Shown here: positions 11,701-21,059 of the stretch, piece after piece
Layout of the letters: the number at the start of each line of letters is the position of its first letter
Position numbering within the stretch: position 1 is the stretch's first letter
Assembly: GCA_026122225.1 (NCBI GenBank)
Contig: JANEZZ010002758.1
Span: 744,001-808,000 of the forward strand
DNA: 64,000 bases
Source of the DNA: Heloderma charlesbogerti
Lineage: Eukaryota > Chordata > Lepidosauria > Squamata > Helodermatidae
Direction of reading: 5' to 3'
Made by a program: the position numbers and the translations under genes
Notes under the pieces: generated by a model
The model's input: the letters and a program-made list of their open reading frames with translations, nothing else
Databases searched by the model: none
Told to the model about the DNA's origin: nothing

Positions 11701-14700
11701 GGTTCTTTAGGGGTTAAGCAACACAGAGTTAACCCAACTACAAACCATGGGCAATTGCTGAGTTAACTCTGGGTTGTTTAACTCATTTTGCACATCATGA
11801 AACAACGCAGGAATGGGGAGCTCTTGCATTGTTAATTGAATGGGTTGTTAATCATCACTTCACTCATCCCTGGGCTAAACAACTCAGGAACTGCAGCGTG
11901 ATGCGCACACCAAGTCAGTGAATGGATGCCAACTGCAAACTGGACACGTTTGGCAGTTTCAAAGTTGTACTTAATGTTTTTGAAGTGTACATTCCTAACA
12001 TGTATGTGAGAGAATACATATATCACACTGAAATACATATATATATGTCTCAGTGTGAAATGAAGCAAATAAGCCGTGACAGCGAAACTGAAGCTGCCCC
12101 ATCAATCTCAGTAGAAGAGAGTGGAACTCTGTTGAAACAGATGAGTGCTTACCAGTGTATCATGTGCAGTTCTTTATTATTTATTTACAACATTTATATA
12201 CCGCTCCATTTCTAAGCAGATTCAGAGTGGTGAACAATAAGAAATAAAATAGTACAAGGATGGAAAGGATAAAACACCACATTAAAATTATTTTTAAAGA
12301 AAATTCTTCGGGTTGCAAAAACTAATTAGTGTAGAATCAGGGATGATTAATGCATCACCAACCTGGCGCCCTCCAGATGTGTTGGACTACCAGTGTTGGA
12401 TTCCCAGCATCCCCAGCCAGTCATGCCGACTAAAGGATGCTGGGAGATGTAGTCCAGCATACCTGGAGGGCACCAGGTTGGGGAAGGCTGAATTAATGTG
12501 TCAAAAACGTTCAGTACCTTTGTTTCTTTCTTTCATAAGCAATGTAAGGGAAGTACATGCTATTGTCTTTACATTTTTATGAGTCTACATAACATAACAT
12601 TTAAATCACGTTAAGTATGCTTTAATATTTTTTCTCAAATATTTCAGGTCAAATACTTGTGGTGTATTGGGACAAAAAATTAACATGGGGTATATTTTTA
12701 GCTTTGTTGTTTATTTTACTTGTATTTAGAAAACATGCTAAATTAGATCGCTCTCTAGTGATTTTCTGATGCAACCTGAACATTTTCTGATGCAAATGAC
12801 TCTAATTTGCATAGGAAAATTTTCCAGTTCAAAATTTTCTGGAAAACTAATTTCACCGGTTCTGTTGCGACGAGTAACTCCTTCTTGCTTCATCCGACTA
12901 GCTGGTTTCCCAAAACTGAACAGGTGTATCTGATTTTCATCAGATCAAGGGAGAATGAAATGGCCTTAAGGACAGACCCCATTCAGTGATAGATCTGTAA
13001 ACCTCTACCAAGTGTTTAGGCCTTCAAGAATTAATGTATGTATGGGAAGTGGTCCCTGAAACTGCTCTCAAGTCAGGAAACACAAATATGGTATTAAGGA
13101 ATATATATTTATTGCTCAAACAGTCTAAGGGCGCAATCTTATGGCTGCCAGACCGTGGCTAGATGGCCGTAGGATTGGTCAGTTCCCGGAAAACAGCCCC
13201 CCCCTCCCCTGTAGGTAGCACAGAGAGGGGTAAAAGGGGACATTCCCAGAGGCAAGGAGGGGTGGGGATGGTGGAAGCCTCTTTACAAGGCTTCCTATGC
13301 GCCGTCAGGCCTCCCCCCTGCCCCCGACCTGAACAGCTCTGGCTAGACAGCCAAAATCAGCCATCTAGCCAGTAATGCGGGGTGGCTGGAGCATGGAGGA
13401 GAAGATCCCGTCCATGCTCCGCCTGCCCTGCATTGGATAGGCGGTTGCCCCTGAGTTCGGAGTCAGCCGCCTATCCACATTGCTCCCTAAGGGAATAACA
13501 AGCTTTAGCTAAGATGACGCAGATTACAATCATCCATAAATACACACAAATTATGATCACTAAGAGTATAATGAAAATAATAGCAAGCATATTGTTAACA
13601 TGGTAAAACCTAGGTTCCTCTCAAACTAACAGTCAATATCAAAGTTTCATATTTACCAAATGGAAGGCATGGTGGGTGAAGCCAACCTAAGCACGTATGG
13701 CGGGTTTCCCGTTCTCCCAGGATCTCTCCCCAAACAAATCAAACCCTGGTCTTTTATAAGCCCCATGAGGTCGATGACCTCATCCTTAGTTTCGGACCTG
13801 CTCTTACCACCACTCCCATTATTCTCAATGTAACTAGGCCTGCCATTGACACCGGTAACACCTAAACAAAGGCATCCTTACTAAAATCAAGCAGCCACCA
13901 TAAAAGGTGCTAACTCCCACCCATAACACCTGCCCTTCCTCCTTATCCCCACTTCCCAGCAAGATATCCCAAGTGATAGTGCCACACAAGAATGCTTCTC
14001 TTTACTCTACCCGTACTTGTATGCCCAGGGTGAAAAAGAAACCATTCTCCTTAATCTGTGCATGGAAAAAGGCATTTACTTTCTCCTAACCATTTCTATA
14101 TAGTTCTGTGAAAAACTGAAACACGTCAAGAAGCTCCTTTTGGAAGGCTCAACTTGGTTCTAGATCTCTTCCCCTAGTGGTGAAACATTTAAAGATTTTG
14201 ATTCTAATTTTCTATCTTTAAAACAGTTATATCAACAACGTTATTCCCTGTTTATCTGATAATCAGCAGATGTCATCTGCTTGCTTCCTCTGAAAGGCTT
14301 CAAATGCTTAAGCAGTTTGGGCTAACATTTGAGCATAGGCAGTTTAGGGTACGATCGTATGCATGTTTAGACAGAAAACATCGTACAACTCCCAGCATTT
14401 CCCAGCCAGCATGGCTAACTGGGGCATGCTGGGAGTTGTAAGACTCTTTTCTATCTTAAACATGCATATTTTATTTATTTGATTTGTACCCAGCCTTTCT
14501 GCCAAAAATGGCACTCAATTCAGTGCAAAAATTAATGGCAAAATTAAAGATAGCACCCTTAATTTATCAAACACTGTTTGATTTTGTCATCAAGTCCTCC
14601 TTGGCACTCAGTTTCATAGCTCAAGTCTGCCCGGCCCCTGTGATATCACAGCAGCTAACCAATGGCAGTCATAGAATGGTAGGGTTGGAAGGGGCCTATA

Positions 14701-15264
14701 AGACCACTGAGTCCAACCCCAGGGGGCTGCAACACTACTGCCTGCCCATGTCCATCAGAGCAGTTCAGCTAATGGAATCAAGGAAGGAATGGCAGTTCGA
14801 GAAGTCAGGAGGTCTAGCAGGAGATATTATGGAAGGATAAACACCCAGTATATTGATGGGCTATTTTCTAGTTTTAGAATGTATGATGAACTCCCAATAA
14901 AAAACTTTGTCAACCTCCTCTTTCCCAAATTAACCACGCTAACACTAACCCTGTCATACTCAACCAAGACAGAATCAAAATCAGACTATGGATTGCCCAA
15001 TACCTAACCAAACCTACTATCATCACATTATGGTGAAACATCCTTAGACAATATCTAATCACGGCTATGAAAGAGAAGGTATGACTCTCACCATTTTATT
15101 ACTGCTCCAAAACTACATTTTCCCAGCCCCCCCTTAGATTAAAACCAACCTTCAACAAAATTTGCTCCTTCAGTAACATAACCCAGTAACTCTTCAAAAA
15201 TAGCCGTAATCTTCTTCTTAGCCAACACGAAGTGTTTCAGTGGGGAGGGATTAATGTCTGCCAT
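5657..15264 (-). CDS. MFN1: Mitofusin 1, N-terminal coding part (four exons, continues off the left edge)
   Basis: Mitofusin 1 is a dynamin-related GTPase of the outer mitochondrial membrane that tethers and fuses mitochondria. Four minus-strand exons (15150-15264, 10980-11115, 9083-9245, 5657-5781) splice in frame to 179 codons plus two bases. Residues 1-38 begin [17 protein letters not shown], one residue longer than I recall for human. The P-loop is GRTSSGKSS (about 83-91; K89 corresponds to human K88), and the G2 threonine is T110 in GIGHTTNCF. Exon 5 ends at DDLVLVD, just before the DxPG (G3) motif, which must lie in the next exon, left of base 1. The GTPase remainder, HR1, transmembrane segments and HR2 are therefore absent. 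All splice sites are GT-AG, no lesion is seen, and constraint looks normal. Introns hold LINEs, MITEs and SINEs. ZNF639 lies upstream in the same orientation. Confidence 0.96.
5884..8139 (+). mobile_element. BovB LINE with perfect 11-bp TSD, RT internally deleted
   Basis: It begins CCATGGATCACTGCCTTG and contains the well-known BovB 5' block around ACTGGAGAAGGAAATGGCAA. It ends GTCGGACACGACGTAACGAC then a TGAACAACAACAAA tail. It is flanked by identical AGAACGCCTTT copies at 5873-5883 and 8140-8150. The endonuclease is present, but near 7400-7430 the sequence jumps from the TTCAAGAAATCAGAGATATT linker to TTGTTGAGGGTGAAAG of the RT C-terminus. This removes about 1 kb including the YADD box. The distal RT frame (7453-7965) is open. 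It lies antisense in MFN1 intron between exons 4 and 5. Confidence 0.93.
5977..7299 (+). CDS. BovB apurinic-type endonuclease frame, ended by a nonsense codon
   Basis: A 440-codon frame. Residues about 98-335 form an APE-like endonuclease with the expected catalytic blocks: N in [12 protein letters not shown] in [10 protein letters not shown] in GDWNAKVG, D in NQIDYVLCS, and the closing SDHELL. In a full element this enzyme nicks target DNA for reverse transcription. The frame ends at TAG (7297-7299), where the copy at 47.76 kb has CAG. Because the RT downstream is deleted, it cannot support its own movement, though the endonuclease itself looks intact. Frames like this are often labelled 'craniofacial development protein 2-like' in automatic annotation. 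It is a transposon remnant, not a host gene. Confidence 0.85.
   Translation: MVENSDKMWSTGEGNGNPLQYSCQENPMERITRLKEMMPEDEPLRSEGVQYTTGEEQREFPSSARKSEAAGPKPKGHSAVDVSGGEKKVRSCKEQYCLGNRNVRSMNQGKLEVVKHEMARLNIDILGISELKWTSMGKFNSGDHHIYYCGQESLRRNGVALIVNKRVGKAVLGYNLKNDRMISVRNQGKPFNITVTQVYAPTTEAEEAEVDRFYEDLQHLLELTPKKDVLFIIGDWNAKVGNQEITGITGKHGLGVQNEAGQRLIEFCQENTLIIANTLFQQHKRRLYTWTSPDGQYRNQIDYVLCSQRWRSSIQSVKTRPGADCGSDHELLLAKFQLKLKNVGKTTKPLRYDLNHMPYEYTVEVRNRFKGLNLIDRVLEELWTEVRNIVQEAATQSIPNKKKCKKAKWLSDEALQIAEEGRGVKSKGERGRYIQLDAEF
8151..9082. other. MFN1 intron sequence, no gene seen
   Basis: AT-rich intron. A poly-G run lies at about 8721-8734. No exon or clear repeat was recognised. Confidence 0.5.
9083..9245 (-). 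CDS. MFN1: MFN1 coding exon 3 of those seen (P-loop)
   Basis: 163 bp. The acceptor is CTCTAG/AACC and the donor is CAAG/GTATGG. With the AG left over from the previous exon it encodes [19 protein letters not shown], then [19 protein letters not shown] and [15 protein letters not shown]. It contains the P-loop lysine and the G2 threonine. Phase 2 in, phase 0 out. Confidence 0.96.
10005..10088 (+). repeat. L2-like LINE 3' tail
   Basis: TTTTTGTGAACCGCCTAGACAG then GGCGGTATAGAAATATCAT. This is the same 3'-end signature as the complete tail at 27.0 kb (GAACCGCCCAGAGAGC...GGTGGTATAGAAATG). Confidence 0.75.
10478..10601 (+). repeat. MIR-like SINE
   Basis: The order CAAGATGGGGACAATGATAC, CTCACAGGGTTGCTGAGATAA, GGGCTATACAAATGCTAAG follows the core and 3' part of a MIR-type SINE. 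Divergent and old. Confidence 0.55.
10693..10955. repeat. Imperfect palindromic MITE (family E)
   Basis: Outer arms GAAACAAGCCACCATGGCTT and AAGCCATGGTGGCTTGTTTC are reverse complements, about 180 bp apart. The middle shares a GGTAATTAGG-type segment with the elements at 37.25 and 41.8 kb. Confidence 0.65.
10980..11115 (-). CDS. MFN1: MFN1 coding exon 2 of those seen
   Basis: 136 bp. The acceptor is ATCACAG/AAACG and the donor GGCAG/GTAAGAG. It encodes [38 protein letters not shown] and MKVAFFG, leading into the P-loop completed by the next exon. Phase 1 in, phase 2 out. Confidence 0.95.
11527..11925. repeat. Long imperfect palindrome, MITE (family F)
   Basis: The ends read CGCACATCATGCTACAATTC and the complement-like CTGCAGCGTGATGCGCACAC. 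The interior is rich in AACCCAGG/CCTGGGTT and GGTTGTTAA words in both orientations. Similar words recur at 33.83-34.28 and 36.06-36.57 kb. Confidence 0.6.
12355..12487. repeat. Palindromic MITE (family D)
   Basis: CCAACCTGGCGCCCTCCAGA at the left and TGGAGGGCACCAGGTTGGGG at the right are reverse complements around CCCAGCATCCCCAGCC/GGATGCTGGG arms. Confidence 0.7.
13129..13487. mobile_element. GC-rich MITE with GGGCGCAATC termini (family B)
   Basis: Begins GGGCGCAATCTTATGGC and ends CCACATTGCTCCC, flanked on both sides by TAA. The internal blocks CCCTGCATTGGATAGGCGG and TCAGTTCCCGGAAAAC recur, in the opposite orientation, in the copy at 50.09 kb and partly at 53.86 and 63.81 kb. Confidence 0.7.
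14347..14470. mobile_element. Short palindromic MITE (family A)
   Basis: A near-hairpin: CGTATGCATGTTTAGACAG, ACAACTCCCAGCAT, a short centre, then ATGCTGGGAGTTGT and AAACATGCATA. One of about nine copies in the window. Confidence 0.75.
14672..14745 (-). repeat. CR1 3'-end fragment
   Basis: TCATAGAATGGTAGGGTTGG then AAGGGGCCTATAAGACCACT and GAGTCCAACCCC is the reverse complement of the common CR1 3' end; the plus-oriented counterpart is at 40.63-40.70 kb. Confidence 0.7.
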
Positions 15265-15271
15265 TATGCAC
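15150..15271 (-). CDS. MFN1: MFN1 exon with start codon
   Basis: The acceptor TTTTTCAG precedes GTGCATAATGG, and the ATG is at 15264-15262. 38 codons plus one base encode [18 protein letters not shown], then [20 protein letters not shown]. The donor GAAG/GTTGGT is weaker than usual but keeps the frame into the next exon (GAA-G / AA-ACG gives E-E-T-Y-K). The start was chosen by match to the remembered human N-terminus and the acceptor seven bases upstream. Confidence 0.95.
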
Positions 15272-16194
15272 CTGAAAAAGTCAATTGTAAACAGGACTTA
15301 ACAATAACTGAAATTTAATTCCCAATCTAAGCAAGTCAAAACATGTTTGGTAACAAAGGCAACGCATTAATTATGTAGCCTGCAATATGAATTTTAGCCA
15401 TCCCTCCCAACTATAGGAAGAAGAATGACTGGACAGATGCCCCTTCACAAAGAGAAGGGATTGCACATGCTCCCACAATGCTTTCCACTCCGCACAGGAG
15501 TATCCAAGATGCCTTTTTCCAGCAGCCAGTGACAGCAAGGGATAGGACAGTTGAGACAGATAGCCCACTGCTGCCTTTCTCAGTGGAATTTATGATGGGA
15601 AATGTATTCACATACACTTGTACAAAATTATTTCAAGACTGTTAAACTACTGAGCATAGTTCCCATATTAGCTTAAAATGCCACAGGGAGACCTTTACTG
15701 CAGGTTATCTGGAAATGTACCTTTACAGAAGGTTGTGTTTCCATACAGAAAACACCAAAGCACATTTCCAGTAACACTTTCCTATTTTTTGTGGGGAAGC
15801 CCATATGTTGAAACATTCATGTGTCATTCACAATGGGAGTGGCATGCCTAAATTTAAGCATTTTGATCTTGGGTATCTTTTTTTTAAAGTGTTCAGAAAG
15901 TACAGTGTGACTCAAACCTGCCATGCAGTGTTTCAATAAGACTATTCCAGAGTAAAGTGATTTTTGTGGCTAGCTGTTACAATCCTGAAACGCATGCACA
16001 CCAGTGGCTATTTAAAGAACTGTTCACCATTGTAGCTCAAGGAATAAGTCACAATAAAAACATAACTAGTGTGTTAAACTGTTCCATTAAATTTAATAAA
16101 ATCAAATAGTCAAAACAGCAAATTATCTTAGTATTTATCCATCAAATAAGAAAAATTTTACGCAGTAAGCAATATTTTCCAATGCAAATTTGGA

Positions 16195-16371
16195 GGCTGT
16201 TCAGACATCATGCTATGCCATCTTGCAGCAAGTGACTAGTGAACATGGTTAGATTGTGGTTAATAAACCACTATGGTTGGGACAGACACCTGTTCAGACA
16301 TCACGCTAAGCCAACGTGGTGAGCTCAAAATTCCTAACCATCATGGCTTAGCGTGATGTCTGAACAGGGCC
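16195..16371. mobile_element. Palindromic MITE with an extra terminal repeat (family G)
   Basis: An inner pair of perfect 25-bp inverted repeats (16288-16312 and about 16345-16369; ends CCTGTTCAGACATCACGC and its complement) encloses about 32 bp. A third, diverged terminal copy, GGCTGTTCAGACATCATGC, lies to the left at 16195. It resembles the larger element at 59.94-60.46 kb. Confidence 0.7.
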
Positions 16372-18032
16372 ATTGGTCCTTAAATCAAAAGATGTTTGAA
16401 AAGACTGCATGCCAGTCTTAACCACACTTCTCTTGTGTATTTCCCAGTGAAAACACTAATTCCTTCACATTAGCAGTACCATTTTTCTCCAGTGTAGATT
16501 CTCAAACAATACTTTGTTTATGCAAGATCTCTTGAAAGGTTTTGCTTAAAGTGTCAGTAGCTGTGACAATCCAGTGTGTCTGTACCTCCAACCCTGCAAG
16601 GTAGGATAAGCTGCAAGACACCTTTTGTCTAACTTCCTTCTCCAATACCTGTGAATAACTCTCATTTAATATTTAATAACTCATAACCTGGACACATGGG
16701 AATCCAGGCTTATGGCTTTTATGTATGGAGAAAGATGGGCTCCATCCTTCTTAAAAGTAGATCAGTATGTTTTGCCAGACAGTCCAGCACATGGGTGAAA
16801 CCACCATTCAGACTAGGCAAAGAACTAAATCAACTTCAGTTTCCAATTTGATATATTTATGAAATAATCAGTTAGAAGTTCAGAAATAAAGGTATTATAC
16901 TAATGATTTTCGTGCAGAAATATTCAATTGCTTTTTAAAAATAAAATGAAACATCACATTAGCTAACTAAACTCATTTATCAGGATCTTAAGAGTAACTT
17001 AACCAAGCAACCTTCGGGGGACGGTGGGGAGGAGGAGGCCCACCTGGGCTCTGAGCCTGGCTTGGTCTTGTCTTCACTCTTTGCTGACCAGGCAGAGACA
17101 AAGAAAAGATTTCACAGTCACAGGGATTTCTGTGGGGGCTGGGCAGCTCTGAGAGGGAAATTCAAAATGACTAATCAATAGCCTGGGAAGACCTGATCAT
17201 GCATCCTGCAGCTGATTTCTGTAGTACTTACTTAGCAAGAGGCTGACTCAACCTGGACTGGGTATACAAATGTACATTTTGGGGTCTACAGCAACCTGGG
17301 AATACTCTTGGTTTAGACATTTAGAGAAGAGGGTGGTGGCTTTGTTGCAGTATCCTTGAACTGCTTTGTTACAAGGACTTACATTTTTCTTCAGGAAACA
17401 CAAGTTCTAAACTATGGGTGTCAAATGCAGATTGAAACTGACTAGCTTGTGAATAGCCTCTCCAGGTGGGAAAGAAAACAACAGCAAACAAGCAGAAGCA
17501 CACAGCATCCAATAATAATAGTCCCAGGCTTGAACTACCATACTGCCCTAGAAAAACACTGGGCATGTATCTCTTGGCTGTGGTCACAGTCATTTCTATG
17601 CCATATATGGAATCTGCATTTTGCCAAGAATGGATTGTGCTGAAACAGTATTTGCCATGTGCTGCTCAGCACTTATAGTACTGCCTTTTAAACCTAGTCC
17701 ATACACTTATTAAGCTGCATCATTTAACTAGACCAAACTCTCTATTTTGCATCATGGGCAAAAGTCATATATCAGAGGGCTCTGTTGCATCTTAAAGAAT
17801 ACCGCATGTACTGGGCATACAATTTTATAGGCCAAAGCCCACTTCCTCAGATGCATTAATTACTACTCTCAGTTGGCAGACGTGCATGTGTCCAAAGGGA
17901 AGCCAGAATCCCCAGCAATGCGTAATGTATCACACTATTTCACAAATAAAAATGAAAGTGAGGGAGATCCAATCGGAGGAAACGTGAGCCATTCCCAAAT
18001 GGAAATGAACTAGCAAAAAAAGAATAGTGTAC

Positions 18033-18132
18033 ACCAGCCTTCCCCAACCGGGTGCCCTCTGTTCTGGCTGGGGGTGATGGGATTTGTAGTCCAACATATC
18101 TGCAGTGCCCCTGATTTGGGAAGGCTGGTGTA
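18033..18132. repeat. Palindromic MITE, shortened (family D)
   Basis: CCAGCCTTCCCCAACCGGGT at the left is complementary to TTTGGGAAGGCTGG at the right. The centre has GTGATGGGATTTGTAGTCCA. Confidence 0.65.
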
Positions 18133-18940
18133 AACTCAGAATTAAGGAGTTCACCAGACCCAGTTTCTTTCTACTCTGCCACAGTCTGGTAGTAATGTCC
18201 AGTCTACCTATGAATCCCAATTTAGCAGCTTCACATAAGGCTCTTTGTTGAATTCAACACAGAAGTTTCACTTTGTTAATTTCTAAAGCACTGGCCTTTC
18301 TAAAGCTGACTCCCAAGGAGAGATTAAAAAAGAAAGAACAAAGAAAGTGTTTTGGCAACTTGTCTAACCTGCTCCGCCAACAAAAGCGACCTGAGCTGAC
18401 TCTTGCATAGCCCTTTATTTGTTTATTTAATGTATTTAATTATATTTATGAATCGCCCACATTAAAGAAATTTCTAGCTGACATAGAAAAACACACCTTC
18501 CTACAAAGGCCAAGATTACCTTCCTGGGAATCACCAGTTCCACCCATCCTTTTTGAGGTTATCCCTGGAGGGCTGATGGGGCTGTGGTGCCCGCAGCCAC
18601 CCAGTACGCACAGCTTGTTCTGTTAACTAGATCATTAGGGCTACTACTTTAATGAAGTAAAACAAAATGCCTCCCTAAAAACAGAAATGAACTGAGTGCA
18701 AATAATATGGCAAGTGCTGCACAGAAAGAGCAACAACGCAGCCCCTGCCCAGAACTATACAGTTTGGCATTATATAACCCACCCCAAAGACCCCTCAGAT
18801 CTGAGGAAAGCACAAATACTCCCCCCCTCATTCTGCTCCCATGTAAATAAGCCCCCCCTCAACTGAGAGCTAAATAAGGGCTAACCGAGGTAAACAAGCG
18901 CTAGCTGAGCTGAAAGGGTCAAGCCCTCCGCCTCGCTTAC

Positions 18941-19230
18941 CTGGAGGTACTTGTGGGGCTCGTGTCCCCCCCCCACGCCTCCTCTCCGGCTCTGAGCCTC
19001 AGTGGTACCCTCCACCTCTTACTCCTTCCTAACCAAGAGAGCGCAGATCTCACTTCCGCCTCCTTTTACCATTTTCCTCCCACCCTCCATGCGTCTCGCC
19101 ACCTTTACTCAGGGCACGCCTCCGGACCTCAGTTTCTCCTTATGCGCGTGCGCCAAGGCGACCGCTGCCTCTTCTCCGCAGGCGGCTGCTGGTATAGACG
19201 TAGGAAAGTCCTTCGTCTCGCTCCTTGCAT
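18941..19230 (-). promoter_or_regulatory. MFN1: MFN1 promoter and non-coding exon 1 (inferred)
   Basis: The region has more CpG than its flanks. On the minus strand an excellent donor CTCCAG/GTAAGCG places the 3' end of a first exon at 18941; 3.7 kb downstream is the start-codon exon with its acceptor. An NRF1-like palindrome, GGCGCACGCGCAT (minus strand, 19142-19154), sits in the likely core promoter. NRF1 is a known regulator of nuclear genes for mitochondrial proteins. No TATA box is apparent. The transcription start was not determined; that this is the MFN1 first exon is inference from position, strand and splice site. Confidence 0.6.
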
Positions 19231-19427
19231 AGAGATGGGGGGGAGGAAGGAGGGATACACCATGCTTCTGGTTGCATTTCCCTTCACTTCGGGTTGCCCT
19301 TTGACTGCTCTCCGCCATATGCGGGGTAAGGGTTAGGGATAATAAAGTATAGAAATAGAAAAAAAAACCACACAAACTATTTCAGCCTCCACGCAATCCA
19401 GTACTGTATGCATTTTTGCTCAGTTCT

Positions 19428-19538
19428 AACTAAGTATGCATAGGATAGTTGCTTCAGGCTGGCTGAAGCCTAAATAAGCTTACTTGGGAGTAAGTACCAT
19501 TGAAATCTGTAATGATTTTGAATAACTGCGCAGCATCG
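19428..19538 (+). repeat. 111-bp direct repeat, left copy
   Basis: Starts AACTAAGTATGCATAGGATA and runs to CTGCGCAGCATCG. It matches 20312-20422 base for base in length, with about four substitutions (GGCTGG/GGTTGG, GTAATG/GTAAGG, GCGCAG/GCACAG, CATCG/CATTG). It contains part of a family C repeat (GGGAGTAAGTACCATTGAAA). Confidence 0.9.
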
Positions 19539-19540
19539 TG

Positions 19541-20311
19541 CTCCACTGGAGAAGGAAATGGCAAGCGAAGAGGATCTCAAGAGCCTCTGGTTGAGGGTGA
19601 AAGTGGAGAGTGCAAAAGCTGGTTTGAAACTCAACATTAAAAAAACTAAGATCATGGCATCTGGCCCCATCACTTCCTGGCATATGGAAGGGGAAGAAAT
19701 GGAAGCAGTGACAGATTTTACTTTCTTGGGCTCCAAGATCACCGCAGACGGTGACTGTAGCCATGACATTAAAAGACGCTTGCTCCTTGGGAGGAAAGCT
19801 ATGGCAAACCTAGACAGCATAGTAAGAAGCAGAGACATCACCTTGCCGACAAAGGTCCGTCTAATCAAAGCTATGGTTTTCCCAGTAGTAATGTATGGCT
19901 GTGAGAGCTGGACTATAAGAAAGTCTGAGCACCAAAGAATTGATGCTTTCGAACTGTGGTGCTGGAGAAGACTCTTATGAGTCCCCTGGACTGCAAGGAG
20001 GTCCCATCAGTCCATCCTAAAGGAAATCAACCCTGAGTGCTTATTGGAAGGACAGATGCTGAAGCTGAAACTCAAATATTTTGGCCACCTAATGCGAAGA
20101 GAAAACTCCCTGGAAAAGCCCCTGATGCTGGGAAAGACTGAAGGCAAAAGGAGAAGGGGACGGCAGAGGATGAGATGGCTAGATAGCATCACGGATGCAA
20201 TGAATATGGACTTGAGCACACTCCGGGAGAGAGCGCAGGACAGGAAGGCCTGGCGTGCTATGGTCCATGGGTTCACGAAGAGTCAGACACGACTTAACGA
20301 CTGAACAACAA
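19541..20311 (+). mobile_element. BovB LINE, heavily deleted, between the 111-bp repeats
   Basis: Starts in the 5' BovB block (CCACTGGAGAAGGAAATGGC) and jumps after GGCAA straight to the RT C-terminal region (GCGAAGAGGATCTCAAG). Frame 19558-19980 carries [17 protein letters not shown] and SCESWTI-type blocks and stops at TGA after the WCWRRLL segment. It ends AGACACGACTTAACGACTG then an AACAACAAA tail. It lacks endonuclease, finger and YADD regions. It lies about 0.3 kb upstream of the MFN1 promoter region. Confidence 0.9.
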
Positions 20312-20422
20312 AACTAAGTATGCATAGGATAGTTGCTTCAGGTTGGCTGAAGCCTAAATAAGCTTACTTGGGAGTAAGTACCATTGAAATCTGTAAGGAT
20401 TTTGAATAACTGCACAGCATTG
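20312..20422 (+). repeat. 111-bp direct repeat, right copy
   Basis: Begins directly after the BovB tail with AACTAAGTATGCATAGGATA and ends CTGCACAGCATTG. See the left copy for the differences. Confidence 0.9.
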
Positions 20423-20439
20423 CGCGGCTGCATGTCTCT

Positions 20440-20530
20440 TTACAGAGCAACACTACACATGTCTATGCAGAAGTAAGCCCTATTGTTTTCAATGGGGCTT
20501 ATTCCCAGGGAGCAAGTTGTATTGAAAATG
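20440..20530 (+). repeat. Family C repeat (old copy)
   Basis: CAGAAGTAAGCCCTATTGTT then TTCAATGGGGCTTATTCCCA, an internal inverted repeat of AGTAAGTCCCATTGA type. Other copies in the window: about 21266-21345, 21745-21820, 23755-23850, 32920-32985, 34560-34622, 35092-35165 and 44205-44300. Confidence 0.65.
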
Positions 20531-20622
20531 ATGACAGTCTTATATGTGGGACTGCACTGGTAGAGAGATGCAAGTCGGGCGCGTCCTGCAGAGCTGATGA
20601 GCTACACCAATTCATACACTTA

Positions 20623-20750
20623 GGGTGCAATCCTATGCATGTTTAGACAGAAAAAAGTCCTACAACTCCCAGCATCCCCCAGCCAGCTATGCTAGCAGGG
20701 GATGCTGGGACCTGTAGTCCTTTTTCCTGTCTAAACATGCATAGGATGGG
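20623..20750. mobile_element. Short palindromic MITE (family A)
   Basis: GGGTGCAATCCTATGCATG to CATGCATAGGATGGG, with ACAACTCCCAGCATCCCCC and GGGATGCTGGGACCTGTAG arms. Confidence 0.8.
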
Positions 20751-21059
20751 ATATTTAAAAGGTCTAACTGGCCTTTCATCCTTGTGGATTCTAGGGCAGC
20801 GTACTATAACAAAAATATATATAACACAATACAAAAAAACAAGGCAGTAAAAACAAGATAATAAAGCTAAATGCTAGCTGGATGTTATACCTCTAAAATG
20901 AGGGATCTAACGTTTTTCCTTTTCTGGCTCCCAGCAATCCTATCTTGCACTGCAGGTCCAAGCTGTAACCATCACATGACCTGCAGAGCCTAATTTAAAT
21001 GTCTACAGAACTGTCTTCCTCCACTTCATCTTGGCACTTTGAATATGCAAGCACTGTGA

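Larger units (their letters stand above)
11116..15149. other. MFN1 intron between first two coding exons
   Basis: About 4 kb with no further exon recognised. The stretches 12490-13128 and 13490-14345 show no repeat or reading frame I can name. Bases 12020-12055 have a short ATATAT-rich stem. Named repeats are listed separately. Confidence 0.5.
15272..18940. other. MFN1 first intron (5' UTR intron)
   Basis: Lies between the inferred non-coding exon 1 and the start-codon exon. No coding exon was recognised. Stretches 15272-16190 and 16375-17740 look mostly unique. Bases 17750-17920 resemble a repeat common in reptiles (CTTAAAGAATACCGC... and CACTTCCTCAGATGCATTA). Confidence 0.5.
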
